A stretch of DNA of 64,000 nt, from NCBI RefSeq assembly GCF_000772045.1, contig NZ_CP009754.1, positions 3,038,001-3,102,000 of the forward strand. Direction: 5' to 3'. This stretch comes from Streptomyces sp. CCM_MD2014 (GTDB lineage: Bacteria > Actinomycetota > Actinomycetes > Streptomycetales > Streptomycetaceae). Below are positions 34,235-43,194 of the stretch, one piece after another. How positions within the stretch are numbered: the first letter of the stretch is position 1; each line of letters begins with the position of its first letter. The translations under genes were made by a program, and so were the position numbers. The notes under the pieces are model-generated. The model had not been told where the DNA came from and searched no databases. It saw nothing but the letters and a program-made list of their open reading frames with translations.

Positions 34235-35692
34235 GTGAGTGACACCCCATTCGGATTCGGCCTTCCGCCGGAGGAGCCGGACGACGGCGACGAGGGCAAG
34301 AAGAAGGACCAGCAGAGCGGCGGTGGTCAGGGACCGGCCAACCCGTTCGGTTTCGGGATGTCCGGAGCCGGAGGCCTGGGCGGCCCCGGCGCGGACAACC
34401 CGTTCGCTGCCATGTTCGGTTCCATGAACCCCAACGACCTGGGCGCCGCGTTCCAGCAGCTGGGCCAGATGCTCTCCTACGAGGGCGGCCCGGTGAACTG
34501 GGACATGGCCAAGCAGATCGCCCGCCAGACGGTCTCCCAGGGCACCCCGGACGGCCGCAAGGACGCCAGCGTCGGTCCCGCCGAGCGCAATGCCGTCCAG
34601 GAGGCCGTGCGCCTGGCCGACCTGTGGCTGGACGACGCGACCGCCCTGCCCTCGGGCGCGGGCACCGCCGTGGCGTGGAGCCGCGCGGAGTGGGTCGAGG
34701 CGACCCTGCCCGCCTGGCGCGAGCTGGTCGACCCGGTCGCCGAGCGCGTCGGCAACGCCATGGGCGACGTGCTGCCGGAGGAGATGCAGGCCATGGCCGG
34801 CCCGCTCATCGGCATGATGCGGTCCATGGGCGGCGCCATGTTCGGCACCCAGATCGGACAGGCCGTCGGCGTGCTCGCCGGCGAGGTCGTCGGCTCGACC
34901 GACGTGGGCCTGCCGCTGGGCCCGGCGGGCAAGGCCGCGCTGCTGCCGGCGAACATCGAGTCGTTCGGCAAGGACCTCGGCGTGCCGCAGGAGGAGGTCC
35001 GGCTGTATCTCGCCCTGCGCGAGGCGGCCCACCAGCGCCTCTTCGCGCACGTGCCGTGGCTGCGTTCGCACCTGTCCGGCGCCGTCGACGGCTACGCCCG
35101 GGGCATCAAGGTGGACACGGCCAAGCTGGAGGACGTGGTCGGCCAGTTCGACCCGCAGAATCCGGAGCAGCTGCAGGAGGCTCTCCAGCAGGGCATGTTC
35201 CAGCCCGAGGACACCCCGGAGCAGAAGGCGGCCCTGGCCCGTCTGGAGACGGCCCTGGCGCTGGTCGAGGGCTGGGTGGACGCGGTGGTGCACGCGGCCG
35301 CCAAGCCGCGCCTGTCCTCCGCCGACGCGCTGCGCGAGACGCTGCGCCGCCGTCGCGCCTCAGGCGGCCCCGCGGAGCAGACCTTCGCCACGCTGATCGG
35401 CCTGGAGCTGCGCCCGCGCCGGCTGCGCGACGCCTCCCGCCTGTGGGCGTCCCTGACGGACGCGCACGGTGTCGACGGCCGGGACGGTCTGTGGGCGCAC
35501 CCGGACATGCTGCCGACCGCGACCGACCTGGACGACCCGGACGGCTTCGTGCACCGTGAGCAGCTCGACTTCTCCGAGCTGGACAAGATGCTCGGCGAGG
35601 CGGCGGGCAAGCCCGACCTGAAGAAGAAGGACGAGGGCGGCGAGGACGGCCGGGGCGAGGCCAAGGGCGACAAGGGCGACAAGGGCGAGTGA
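34235..35692 (+). CDS. DUF2342 zincin-like family protein
   Basis: 485-residue protein of an actinobacterial family annotated as zincin-like metallopeptidase. A Gly/Pro/Asn-rich N-terminus (residues 1-60) leads to a helical core with the family's conserved stretch LREAAHQRLFAHVPWLRSHL near residue 285; a canonical HEXXH is not seen, so protease activity is doubtful. The tail is a Lys/Glu/Gly low-complexity repeat (KGDKGDKGE). GTG at 34235 has GAGGAA 7 bases before it. Its stop overlaps the start of the NUDIX gene (GTGA), so they are coupled. The mycobacterial homologue has the same neighbours. Confidence 0.85.
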   Translation: MSDTPFGFGLPPEEPDDGDEGKKKDQQSGGGQGPANPFGFGMSGAGGLGGPGADNPFAAMFGSMNPNDLGAAFQQLGQMLSYEGGPVNWDMAKQIARQTVSQGTPDGRKDASVGPAERNAVQEAVRLADLWLDDATALPSGAGTAVAWSRAEWVEATLPAWRELVDPVAERVGNAMGDVLPEEMQAMAGPLIGMMRSMGGAMFGTQIGQAVGVLAGEVVGSTDVGLPLGPAGKAALLPANIESFGKDLGVPQEEVRLYLALREAAHQRLFAHVPWLRSHLSGAVDGYARGIKVDTAKLEDVVGQFDPQNPEQLQEALQQGMFQPEDTPEQKAALARLETALALVEGWVDAVVHAAAKPRLSSADALRETLRRRRASGGPAEQTFATLIGLELRPRRLRDASRLWASLTDAHGVDGRDGLWAHPDMLPTATDLDDPDGFVHREQLDFSELDKMLGEAAGKPDLKKKDEGGEDGRGEAKGDKGDKGE

Positions 35693-36204
35693 GCCTCCAC
35701 GACGACGCGGTCCTGGTCCTGAAGGGACACGAGGGCCAGGAGGAGCTGCGCCAGGTCTACCTGGACCATCTCGCGACGCACCCGGACGGCATGTGGAAGG
35801 CCTGCGCGGACGGGCACATCACCGCGAGCGCCCTGGTGATCGACCCCTCGCGGGGGCGGGTCCTGCTGACCCTGCACAAGAAGCTGCGCATGTGGCTGCA
35901 GATGGGCGGTCACTGCGAGCCGATCGACGAGACGCTCGCCCGGGCGGCCCTGCGCGAGGGCACGGAGGAGTCGGGCATCGCCGGCCTGACGCTGCTTCCG
36001 GGCGGTCCCGTGCGCCTGGACCGCCACCACACGCCCTGCGCCTGGCATCTGGACGTGCAGTACGCGGCCGTGGCCCCCGAGGGGGCCGTGGAGGCGATCA
36101 GTGACGAGTCCCTCGATCTGCGCTGGTTCCCGTACGCCGAGGTCGCGGACGTGGCCGACGAGTCGGTCGTACGTCTGCTGGAGGCGACCCGCGCCCGGCT
36201 GTGA
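35689..36204 (+). CDS. NUDIX hydrolase
   Basis: 171-residue NUDIX-fold hydrolase of unknown diphosphate substrate. The catalytic helix is ETLARAALREGTEESGI, with the glutamates of REGTEE in place; the preceding glycine loop GGHCEPID is one residue longer than the strict consensus. The N-terminal 45 residues are a helical extension (GHEGQEELRQVYLDHLA). It starts with GTG inside the last codons of the DUF2342 gene (4-base overlap). Followed by a bidirectional hairpin. Confidence 0.88.
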   Translation: MSLHDDAVLVLKGHEGQEELRQVYLDHLATHPDGMWKACADGHITASALVIDPSRGRVLLTLHKKLRMWLQMGGHCEPIDETLARAALREGTEESGIAGLTLLPGGPVRLDRHHTPCAWHLDVQYAAVAPEGAVEAISDESLDLRWFPYAEVADVADESVVRLLEATRARL

Positions 36205-36209
36205 CCGGT

Positions 36210-36239
36210 AAGGGGTGACCGCCCTTGCGATCACCCCTT
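36210..36239. terminator. Bidirectional terminator between NUDIX and AIM24 genes
   Basis: AAGGGGTGA (36210-36218) pairs perfectly with TCACCCCTT (36231-36239). A run of AA/TT flanks the stem on each side, between two convergent stop codons. Confidence 0.8.
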
Positions 36240-36264
36240 GCGGAACTGCGGCCGTGTCCCGCGT

Positions 36265-37020
36265 TCAGCTCCAGACGTTGCCCTGGTTCTGGCCGCGGGC
36301 GCCCTGCTGGCCCATGCCGTACTGGGCGGCGAGCCCCGAGCCGACCTGCGCGTTCTGCGGCGGCAGCAGCTCGCTGGGCTGGACGAGCGCGAAGCCGCTG
36401 CCCATGAAGCTCAGCTCCCAGCCCTCGCCGGTGTTCCCGCGGCGCCGCCAGACACCGGAGGAGTGCGTCTGGGCCTGCATCTGCACGCGCAGACCGGTGG
36501 ACCAGGCGACGATCGCGTCGGCGTCGCAGTTGACGTACTTGTCGGGCGTCACCTGCAGGAACAGGGGGGAACCGGAGGTCATCAGGGCGACCTTGCCCCG
36601 GCCGGTGATGTTGAGCTGGTACTTCCCCGAGCCGGAGATGCCGTAGAGGCTGTCCACCGCGATGACCTCGTGGTGCAGGTTCGAGTCCATCGCGAGCACG
36701 TAGCTGCTGTCGACGGTGAGACCGTCCTGGTCGACGTCGACCACGTGGACGCACTGGGCGAGGTTGGAGAAGTAGACCGTGCCCTGCCCGTGGCAGCGCA
36801 TCAGGTCCAGGCCCTCACCGGTGTGCGCACGCGCGCGTGACTGGCTGTTGCTCTGGTACTCGGCGTCGAACTCGACGAGCCCCTGGTAGGCGACCATCGT
36901 GCCCTTGCGGGCGAGCACGTCGTCGTGGCCCGTCAGGGCGACGCGGAGCATGTGCTTGTTCTGCAGGCTCCAGGCTTCCTGGGTCTGCTGGTCGTTGTAG
37001 GCGAAAATCGGGCTCTGCAT
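36265..37020 (-). CDS. AIM24-family protein, third gene of the operon
   Basis: 251-residue AIM24 (TRAP-like beta-strand) protein. Typical features are the paired glycine-rich strands LARKGTMVAYQGLVEF, LDLMRCHGQGTVYFS and the late SFMGSGFALVQPSE. A Gln/Gly-rich tail (QYGMGQQGARGQNQGNVWS) is unique. The family name comes from a mitochondrial protein; in bacteria the role is unknown. It lies 17 bases after the second AIM24 gene. ATG at 37020 has GGGGGAG upstream. Confidence 0.85.
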   Translation of the reverse strand: MQSPIFAYNDQQTQEAWSLQNKHMLRVALTGHDDVLARKGTMVAYQGLVEFDAEYQSNSQSRARAHTGEGLDLMRCHGQGTVYFSNLAQCVHVVDVDQDGLTVDSSYVLAMDSNLHHEVIAVDSLYGISGSGKYQLNITGRGKVALMTSGSPLFLQVTPDKYVNCDADAIVAWSTGLRVQMQAQTHSSGVWRRRGNTGEGWELSFMGSGFALVQPSELLPPQNAQVGSGLAAQYGMGQQGARGQNQGNVWS

Positions 37021-37037
37021 GATGTTCTGGCTCCCCC

Positions 37038-37718
37038 TCAGCCCCGGACCCGGAGGCGGTCGGTGCTGTCCTCGCTGGGCTGGACGACGACGATGCCCTG
37101 ACCGGAGAAGGCCATCTGGAAGGCCTCGCCGCTGCCGCGGCCGATCAGCGACTGCGCCTTGAAGCTGCGCTTGCCCTTCACCTTCAGGTTCGGGGACCAG
37201 GCGACGAGCGCGTCCGGGTCGACGTAGGTCTCGTCCTCGCCACCGCCGCAGTCGACCACGATCGGCTTGCCCCGGGAGGTGAGCGCGACCCAGCCCTGGC
37301 CGGAGATCCTGGTGTTCCACAGGCCCTGCCCGGCGAACTTCGCCAGCCCCTTGACCCGCTCCACACCCCAGGTGAGGTGGGCGTCGAAGGCGAGCAGGTT
37401 GGTGGCGTTGACGGAGATCCCGTCGCCGTTGAGGTTGATGACCACGACGTTGGCGCCGTAGTCGGCAAGATAGAGCAGGCCGTCGCCGGAGCACTTCATC
37501 AGGGGTGCGCCCTCGCCGGTCATCCAGTCCTTGGCGATCTGGCGGACGGCCGGCGGGTTGGGCTCGTACTGGACGAAGCCCTCGTAGGCGACCATCGAGC
37601 CCACGCGCGCGAGGAGGTCGTTTCCGGTCTGCATGGCGACCTTCAGCATGTGGTTGCCGTGGTTCTCCATGCGGGCGGCGACGGGTGCGGGAGCGTAGCC
37701 CGCGAGCGGCTGGTTCAT
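37038..37718 (-). CDS. AIM24-family protein, second gene of the operon
   Basis: 226-residue AIM24 paralogue with LARVGSMVAYEGFVQYE, APLMKCSGDGLLYLADYG and GQGIVVVQPSED. It is a paralogue of both flanking proteins, with the same order of strands. ATG at 37718 follows GAGGGAGAG at 7 bases. It starts 13 bases after the end of the TerD-AIM24 fusion gene. All three paralogues end with a V(V/L)QP motif, suggesting they form a hetero-oligomer. Confidence 0.85.
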   Translation of the reverse strand: MNQPLAGYAPAPVAARMENHGNHMLKVAMQTGNDLLARVGSMVAYEGFVQYEPNPPAVRQIAKDWMTGEGAPLMKCSGDGLLYLADYGANVVVINLNGDGISVNATNLLAFDAHLTWGVERVKGLAKFAGQGLWNTRISGQGWVALTSRGKPIVVDCGGGEDETYVDPDALVAWSPNLKVKGKRSFKAQSLIGRGSGEAFQMAFSGQGIVVVQPSEDSTDRLRVRG

Positions 37719-37731
37719 GTCAGGCTCTCCC

Positions 37732-39480
37732 TCAGATCTCGTACGGCTGGACGACGACGAAGCTGCCGGGCGCGGCCCGGAACTGCAGGTTGACGCTCTC
37801 GCCGGTGTCGCCCGCGTAGGAGTTGCGACGCATCCGCACCTGGCTGGAGACGACCACCTGTGCGGCGGCGGACCAGGCGACCACGGCGTTGCAGTCGGCG
37901 AACGTCGTGGGCGTGACCGGCAGCACCACGGGCACGCCGCGCGTCTTGACGACGATCGTGCCGGTGCCCTGGAACTGCATCGTGAACAGCGCGCCACCCG
38001 GGATGCCGTGTCCCTCGATGCGGCGGACCTCGTACTGGAGGCTCTCGTCGAAGGCGAGGACGTTCTCCGCGGAGACGCAGACGGCGTCGCCCTGGAGCTC
38101 GATGGGGTGGAGCATCGCGGAGTTGTCCGCGAGGAACACCTGTCCCTTGCCGGTGCAGCGCATCAGCTGCATCTCCTGGCCGGTGGCGTTGCCCACGACC
38201 CGGCCGGCGAACCCGGCGCCCTTGTAACTGAAGTCGACCTTGCCCTGGTAGAGGACCATGCTGCCCTGGCGGGCGAGGACGGGCTGGCCCTCGGCGCCCA
38301 GGTCGACGCGGACCAGCTTCTTGTTCTGCTGCGTCCAGCGCTGCCCGGTCGCGGTCTCCCGGAACTGCTGGAGCGCCGCGGTCACACCGGCGCCCTGCGG
38401 CGCGCCCTGAGGCATGCCCTGCGGTGCGCCCTGGGGCGGCTGCTGGCCGTAGCCGGGCGGTGGCGTCGGCTGGCCGTAGCCCGGGGGCGGGGCGGGCTGC
38501 CCGTAACCGCCGGGCGCGGGCGGCTGGCCGTAACCGGGCGGCGGGGCCGGCGCCTGGGGTGCCTGGGGCTGGCCGTATCCGGGGGGCGGCGGCGCGGTCT
38601 GGCCGGGAACCTGGCCGTACGGCGGCTGCTGACCGGGCTGGCCCGGCTGGCCGTACGGCGCGGGCGCCGGGGCGGGGGGCGGGACCGGGGCGCCGCCGGG
38701 CGGCGTGTTCATGGGCGCGACGACGGTCTGCGCGGCGTGTACGTCCGGCGCGGGCTGCGGCGCGGGCGCCGGTGGCGGCGGGGCGGCGGGCGGCGGCGCG
38801 AAGCCCTGCTGGGCGGGCTGCGGCGCGGGGGCCGGTGCGGAGGCGGCGGGTGCGCCGAAGGCCGGGGGCGCCGAGGCCTGGGCGGGCGGGGCGAAGCCCG
38901 GGGCGGCGCCGGACTGCGGCTGCTGCGCCTGCTGCGGCGCGGGTGCCTCGTCCTCGGCCACCTCACCGCCGAAGTTCCTCAGCAGCGCGTCGAGACCGCC
39001 GTCGAAACCCTGCCCGACGGCGGCGAACCGCCACACGTCCTTCAGATAGAAGTCGCCCAGCATCACGGCGCGCTCGGTGGAGAACTCCGAACCGCTGAAC
39101 GGATACCGTGCCACCTCCTCGCCGCCCGCGACGATCCGGATGTACCCGGGGCCGACCTGCGACATCTGTCCCGCGCCGTCGATGGTCGCGGTGAAGGAGA
39201 GCTTCCGGATCTGCGGCGGGATGCTGTCGAGGGTGACCCGGAAGGACTCCGTGTCACCCGCCTGCGCACCCAGGAGCTGGATGGACTCCTCGGGGGTCTT
39301 CGGCTGGTTGAAGAACACGAAGTACCGGTCGTCCGACAACCGCTCGTCGGCGTCGAGACCGAAGCAGCTGATGTCGAAGCTCAGCCCGGGCCCGGAGATC
39401 TGCACGCCTACGTACAGATCCGTGCCCGCGGTGAGATCACTGATCCTGGCCTTGTGGCCGCGTTGAAATTCCCTGGCCAT
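37732..39480 (-). CDS. TerD-AIM24 fusion protein with a long proline-rich linker
   Basis: 582-residue three-part protein. Residues 1-180 are a TerD calcium-binding domain (FDISCFGLDADERLSDDRYF, GDTESFRVTL, GGEEVARYPFSG). Residues about 185-355 are a Pro/Ala/Gln/Gly-rich linker with repeated PPPGYGQP and PAPxPAP units. Residues 360-582 are an AIM24 domain (LARQGSMVLYQGKVDFSY, MQLMRCTGKGQVFLAD, SFVVVQPYEI). TerD proteins belong to tellurite/stress-associated Ter systems with membrane-linked calcium binding. It is the first gene of a three-gene operon; no terB/terC/terE is nearby. Function unknown. Confidence 0.88.
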   Translation of the reverse strand: MAREFQRGHKARISDLTAGTDLYVGVQISGPGLSFDISCFGLDADERLSDDRYFVFFNQPKTPEESIQLLGAQAGDTESFRVTLDSIPPQIRKLSFTATIDGAGQMSQVGPGYIRIVAGGEEVARYPFSGSEFSTERAVMLGDFYLKDVWRFAAVGQGFDGGLDALLRNFGGEVAEDEAPAPQQAQQPQSGAAPGFAPPAQASAPPAFGAPAASAPAPAPQPAQQGFAPPPAAPPPPAPAPQPAPDVHAAQTVVAPMNTPPGGAPVPPPAPAPAPYGQPGQPGQQPPYGQVPGQTAPPPPGYGQPQAPQAPAPPPGYGQPPAPGGYGQPAPPPGYGQPTPPPGYGQQPPQGAPQGMPQGAPQGAGVTAALQQFRETATGQRWTQQNKKLVRVDLGAEGQPVLARQGSMVLYQGKVDFSYKGAGFAGRVVGNATGQEMQLMRCTGKGQVFLADNSAMLHPIELQGDAVCVSAENVLAFDESLQYEVRRIEGHGIPGGALFTMQFQGTGTIVVKTRGVPVVLPVTPTTFADCNAVVAWSAAAQVVVSSQVRMRRNSYAGDTGESVNLQFRAAPGSFVVVQPYEI

Positions 39481-39618
39481 GCGTTACGACCGTCCCCCAT
39501 CCGAATGTGAGTGCGTCGCGACAGGCTAACGGCAAACACCGACACCGGAGGAAGCCGGTACAGACCCGGTACGAAACCCGTGCGGGGCCGTGGCGGACGC
39601 CCGCCCCGCTCGCGCGCG

Positions 39619-40215
39619 CTACTCGCCGCGGGCGCCGGGCACGTGCGGCAGCCGGTCCGCGGCGACCACACCCTCGAGGTAGCCCCGGGCGCGCTCGGTG
39701 CGCGGGTAGGCCTCGAGGAGCCGCCAGAACCGGGGTCCGTGCCCGGGGACCAGCAGGTGGGCCAGTTCGTGCAGGAGGACGTAGTCGACGACGTACTCGG
39801 GCATCCCCTGAAGGCGGTGCGACAGCCGGATGCTTCCCTCGGACGGGGTGCACGAGCCCCAGCGGGTGTTCTGGTTGGTGACCCAGCGGACCGAGGCGGG
39901 CCGGGCCCGGCCGTCGAAGTACTGACCCGACAGGCGTTCCGCGCGCTCGGCCAGCTCGGCGTCGCCGAGGACGCGTTTGCTCTCCTGCGCGGCCAGCTTG
40001 TCGAGCATGACGCTCACCCAGCGTTGCTCCTCGGCCTCGGACATACGGGCGGGGATCAGCACGACGGTGCGGTCGCCCTCGCGGTACGCGGAGACCGTCC
40101 GGCGTCGCCGGGTGCTCCTGCGCACCTCGATCGGGCTCGTACCCGGGCCGCTCGGCGGCGGATTCGTCGGTGTGCGCGGGGGCGCCCCGGCACGGTGCAG
40201 TGGGTCGGCGGACAC
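39619..40215 (-). CDS. YgjP-like (M48-related) metallopeptidase
   Basis: 198-residue protein of the YgjP/DUF45 family. The zinc motif is HELAHLLVPGHGPRFW near residues 148-163, preceded by the family marker NTRWGSCTPSEGSIRLSHRL. The N-terminal 35 residues are a Pro/Ser/Thr-rich lead. Activity is predicted, not known. GTG at 40215 is the start. It stands alone on the minus strand, with a 230-bp region separating it from the divergent ThiF-like gene. Confidence 0.88.
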   Translation of the reverse strand: MSADPLHRAGAPPRTPTNPPPSGPGTSPIEVRRSTRRRRTVSAYREGDRTVVLIPARMSEAEEQRWVSVMLDKLAAQESKRVLGDAELAERAERLSGQYFDGRARPASVRWVTNQNTRWGSCTPSEGSIRLSHRLQGMPEYVVDYVLLHELAHLLVPGHGPRFWRLLEAYPRTERARGYLEGVVAADRLPHVPGARGE

Positions 40216-40445
40216 GCCACGACGTTACCCGCTGCACAGGGGGAAGTCCCGGCTCCGGGACGCTTCGGTGCCGATCCGCCACCCGTCCTGGGAGGTGCGC
40301 GGCTGATTCGTACGACGAACACCCACCCCCTGTGGACAACTTTCGACGCCTTTCCGCGCATCCGGGCATGCTGGCACTCGCCGGCGGATTCGCGACCGAC
40401 CGCGGGACCGCACACGGACACCGGAAGAGGTACGGGGGACCTGGA

Positions 40446-41660
40446 ATGCATCCGATGGTGAAGCCCGCGCTCAAGCGCGGCTGGCGGGACCTGAACACCG
40501 TGCAGTTCGGGATGACACCGGCGCACGCGCTGACGCTGGCACCGGTGGACACCGCGACGGGCAGCTTCCTGGAACTGCTCAACGGCACCCGCGGCCCGGC
40601 GCTCCTGCGCGAGGAGGGGCACCGCATGGACCTGCCGGACGGGCATGTGGACCGCGTGGTGGAACGGCTGGCGCGGGCCGGTCTCCTCGACGACTCCCGG
40701 GGCGGCGGGCCGGCCGCAGACGCCCTGCGGGAGAAGAAGGAGGTCCTCGACCGGCTCCGCCCCGACCTCGCCTCGCTGTCCCTGACCACCTCCGCACCGG
40801 GCGACGCCATGAGACACCTGGCCGCCCGACGCGCTCTGCGGGTGGGCGTGCGGGGTGCCGGACGGGTGGGTGCGGTACTGGCGGGCCTGCTGTCGGGCTC
40901 GGGTGTTGGGGAGGTCGACGTGCGCGACAGCGGACGCGTCGAGCCCTGGGACGTCGCTCCGGGCGGTCTGCCGCCCGAATCGATCGGCGACCGCCGGGAC
41001 GAGGCGGCCCGTCGTGTCGTGCGCCGGGCCTCCCCCGACCGGCCACCGCGCCGAAGTCCGACGACTCCGCACGAGGAGGCCGTTCCGGGCTTCTCCCTGG
41101 TGATCGTCGCCCCACGCGACGACGTAGCGGTGCACACGCCCGACCCCGCCACCGCGGAGTCCCTCATGGCCTCCGGCACGCCCCATCTGTACGCCGGAGT
41201 CGTGGAGGGAACCGGCGTCGTCGGCCCCCTCGTGCTGCCCGGCGAGACGGGCTGTGCCGGCTGCCTGCACGCCGGGCGCACCGACCGCGACCCGGTCTGG
41301 CCGCGGCTGGTGGCGCAGTGGCGCTCCGGCCGCCGGCGCCAAGTCCCTCCCTGCGACCTCACGCTCGCGGCGGCCGTCGCCGGGCTCGCGGCGGCTCACG
41401 CACTCGCCTTCCTGGACGGCCGGACGCCTGCGAGCACCGGTGCGCGCTGGGAGGTATCGCTCCCCGCGCTGCACTGGCGCGCCCGGCCGGTGCGAGCACA
41501 CCCGGCGTGCCCCTGCGGGGCGGCCGGAAAAGGTAAGCAGGAACACATCCCCGAGGACGGGGGGTGGCGCGCGACAATGGCTGGGCAAGGGCCGTCAGCG
41601 GAAGTACGCCAGGAGGCGGAACCGGCGCGGCCGGCTGGGACTTGGAGGGCGCATGTCTGA
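40446..41660 (+). CDS. ThiF/E1-like protein resembling leader-peptide-binding TOMM proteins
   Basis: 404-residue protein. The N-terminal 85 residues look like the winged-helix peptide-binding module of TOMM cyclodehydratase partners (LNTVQFGMTPAHALTL, LLNGTRGPALLREEG). Residues about 130-330 are an E1/ThiF-like Rossmann domain with the GVRGAGRVGAVLAGLL loop and DVRDSGRVEP. A zinc site is suggested by CAGC and CPC near the C-terminus. No precursor peptide or YcaO gene is nearby, so a role in peptide modification is open. ATG at 40446 follows GGGGGA. The end overlaps the UbiB gene by 8 bases. A mycobacterial homologue sits in the same place. Confidence 0.8.
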   Translation: MHPMVKPALKRGWRDLNTVQFGMTPAHALTLAPVDTATGSFLELLNGTRGPALLREEGHRMDLPDGHVDRVVERLARAGLLDDSRGGGPAADALREKKEVLDRLRPDLASLSLTTSAPGDAMRHLAARRALRVGVRGAGRVGAVLAGLLSGSGVGEVDVRDSGRVEPWDVAPGGLPPESIGDRRDEAARRVVRRASPDRPPRRSPTTPHEEAVPGFSLVIVAPRDDVAVHTPDPATAESLMASGTPHLYAGVVEGTGVVGPLVLPGETGCAGCLHAGRTDRDPVWPRLVAQWRSGRRRQVPPCDLTLAAAVAGLAAAHALAFLDGRTPASTGARWEVSLPALHWRARPVRAHPACPCGAAGKGKQEHIPEDGGWRATMAGQGPSAEVRQEAEPARPAGTWRAHV

Positions 41661-43068
41661 TCTTCCGCGCAAGGCGGTCACCCGGACCGCCAAGCTCGCC
41701 GCGCTGCCGCTCGGCTTCGCCGGGCGGGCCACCTGGGGGCTGGGCAAGCGAATCGTGGGCGAGTCCGCGGAGATCGTCGGCCAGCAGCTGCAGCAGCGCA
41801 CCGCGGACCAGCTGTTCAAGGTGCTGGGCGAGCTCAAGGGCGGAGCGATGAAGTTCGGGCAGGCCCTGTCCGTCTTCGAGTCGGCTCTGCCCGAGGAGGT
41901 CGCGGGCCCCTACCGGGCGGCACTGACCAAGCTGCAGGAGGCGGCACCGCCGATGCCGACGCGCACGGTGCACGCCGTGCTGACCGAGCGGCTCGGAGAG
42001 GGCTGGCAGGACCTGTTCCTGGAGTTCGAGGACAAGCCCGCCGCTGCCGCCTCGATCGGCCAGGTGCACCGGGGGGTGTGGCACGACGGCCGCGAGGTGG
42101 CGGTCAAGGTGCAGTACCCGGGCGCCGGCGAGGCGCTGCTCTCCGACCTGAACCAGCTCAGCCGCTTCGCCCGTCTGCTCGGCCCGCTGGTCCCCGGCAT
42201 GGACATCAAGCCGCTGATCACGGAGTTGAAGGACCGGGTCTCGGAGGAGCTCGACTACGACCTGGAGGCCGAGGCCCAGCGGACCCACGCCGAGGTGTTC
42301 GCCGACGACCCGGACATCGTGGTGCCGGACGTCGTCCATCAGTGCGAGCAGGTGCTGATCACCGAGTGGATCGACGGCATCCCCCTGTCGGAGATCATCT
42401 CGGACGGCACGCAGGAGCAGCGGGACCGGGCCGGCCAGTTGCTGGCCCACTTCCTCTTCTCCGGTCCCGCGCGCACCGGACTGCTGCACGCCGACCCGCA
42501 CCCCGGCAACTTCCGTCTGCTGCCCGGCGGGCCTCAGGGCGAGGACGACTGGCGCCTGGGGGTGCTGGACTTCGGCACGGTCGACCGCCTCCCGGGCGGC
42601 CTGCCCGAGCCCATCGGGGAAGCCCTGCGCATGACGCTGGACGGCGAGGCGGAGGCCGTCTACGAGATGCTCTGCGCGGAGGGGTTCGTCAAGGAGTCGA
42701 TAGAGCTGGACCCCGACGCCGTTCTCGACTACCTCCTGCCCATCATCGAGCCGGCCCGCGTCGACGCGTTCACCTTCACCCGCGGCTGGATGCGGAGCCA
42801 GGCCGCCCGCATCGGTGATCCCCGCTCCCCCGCGTACCGGCTGGCCAAGCAGCTCAACCTGCCGCCGGCCTATCTGCTGATCCATCGCGTGACCCTGAGC
42901 ACCATCGGGGTGCTGTGCCAGCTGGGGGCGACGGTTCGGCTGCGCGACGAGCTGGAGGAGTGGCTGGTCGGGTTCGTCGCCGAGGACGCGGCAGAAGAAG
43001 CGGCCGAGGACGACGCCGGGGAGGCCGAAGCCGTGTACGAGGCGGAGGAGGCCGCCGCGGAGGCCTGA
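41653..43068 (+). CDS. UbiB/ABC1-type atypical kinase
   Basis: 471-residue member of the ABC1/ADCK/UbiB family. The family's KxGQ motif is MKFGQALSVFESALPEE; the kinase-like core shows AAAASIGQVHRG, VAVKVQYPG, DYDLEAEAQ, GLLHADPHPGNF (catalytic loop) and LGVLDFGTVDR. These proteins act as ATPases that support lipid or quinone metabolism at membranes; no ubiquinone is made in Streptomyces, so the substrate differs. The C-terminal tail is Glu/Ala-rich. ATG at 41653 with GGAGGG upstream overlaps the ThiF-like gene. Ends at a strong bidirectional terminator. Confidence 0.9.
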   Translation: MSDLPRKAVTRTAKLAALPLGFAGRATWGLGKRIVGESAEIVGQQLQQRTADQLFKVLGELKGGAMKFGQALSVFESALPEEVAGPYRAALTKLQEAAPPMPTRTVHAVLTERLGEGWQDLFLEFEDKPAAAASIGQVHRGVWHDGREVAVKVQYPGAGEALLSDLNQLSRFARLLGPLVPGMDIKPLITELKDRVSEELDYDLEAEAQRTHAEVFADDPDIVVPDVVHQCEQVLITEWIDGIPLSEIISDGTQEQRDRAGQLLAHFLFSGPARTGLLHADPHPGNFRLLPGGPQGEDDWRLGVLDFGTVDRLPGGLPEPIGEALRMTLDGEAEAVYEMLCAEGFVKESIELDPDAVLDYLLPIIEPARVDAFTFTRGWMRSQAARIGDPRSPAYRLAKQLNLPPAYLLIHRVTLSTIGVLCQLGATVRLRDELEEWLVGFVAEDAAEEAAEDDAGEAEAVYEAEEAAAEA

Positions 43069-43109
43069 GCCGCGACGACCGAACGTGCCCTGTGGCTGGC
43101 GAACGCGCC

Positions 43110-43145
43110 GTGGGGGCCGGTCCGTTCGGCCGGACCGGCCCCCAC
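43110..43145. terminator. Bidirectional terminator between UbiB-type and wblC operons
   Basis: A perfect 15-bp stem, GTGGGGGCCGGTCCG with CGGACCGGCCCCCAC, encloses a TTCGGC loop between two convergent operons. Confidence 0.92.
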
Positions 43146-43194
43146 GCGCGAAGCCTCGTCTCCCGTCGGAAGACCACCGCTTCAGGTGTGTCGG

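Noticed and set aside
34235..35692. Active zinc protease by annotation of the DUF2342 family
   Set aside because: No HEXXH motif is visible, so I describe it only as zincin-like and do not claim protease activity.
36265..39480. Tellurite-resistance (ter) gene cluster
   Set aside because: Only one TerD domain is present, fused to AIM24; terB, terC, terE and terZ homologues are missing.
40446..41660. A complete RiPP (thiazole/oxazole peptide) gene cluster around the ThiF-like gene
   Set aside because: No YcaO, dehydrogenase, transporter or precursor peptide could be found nearby; only the single leader-binding-like protein is present.
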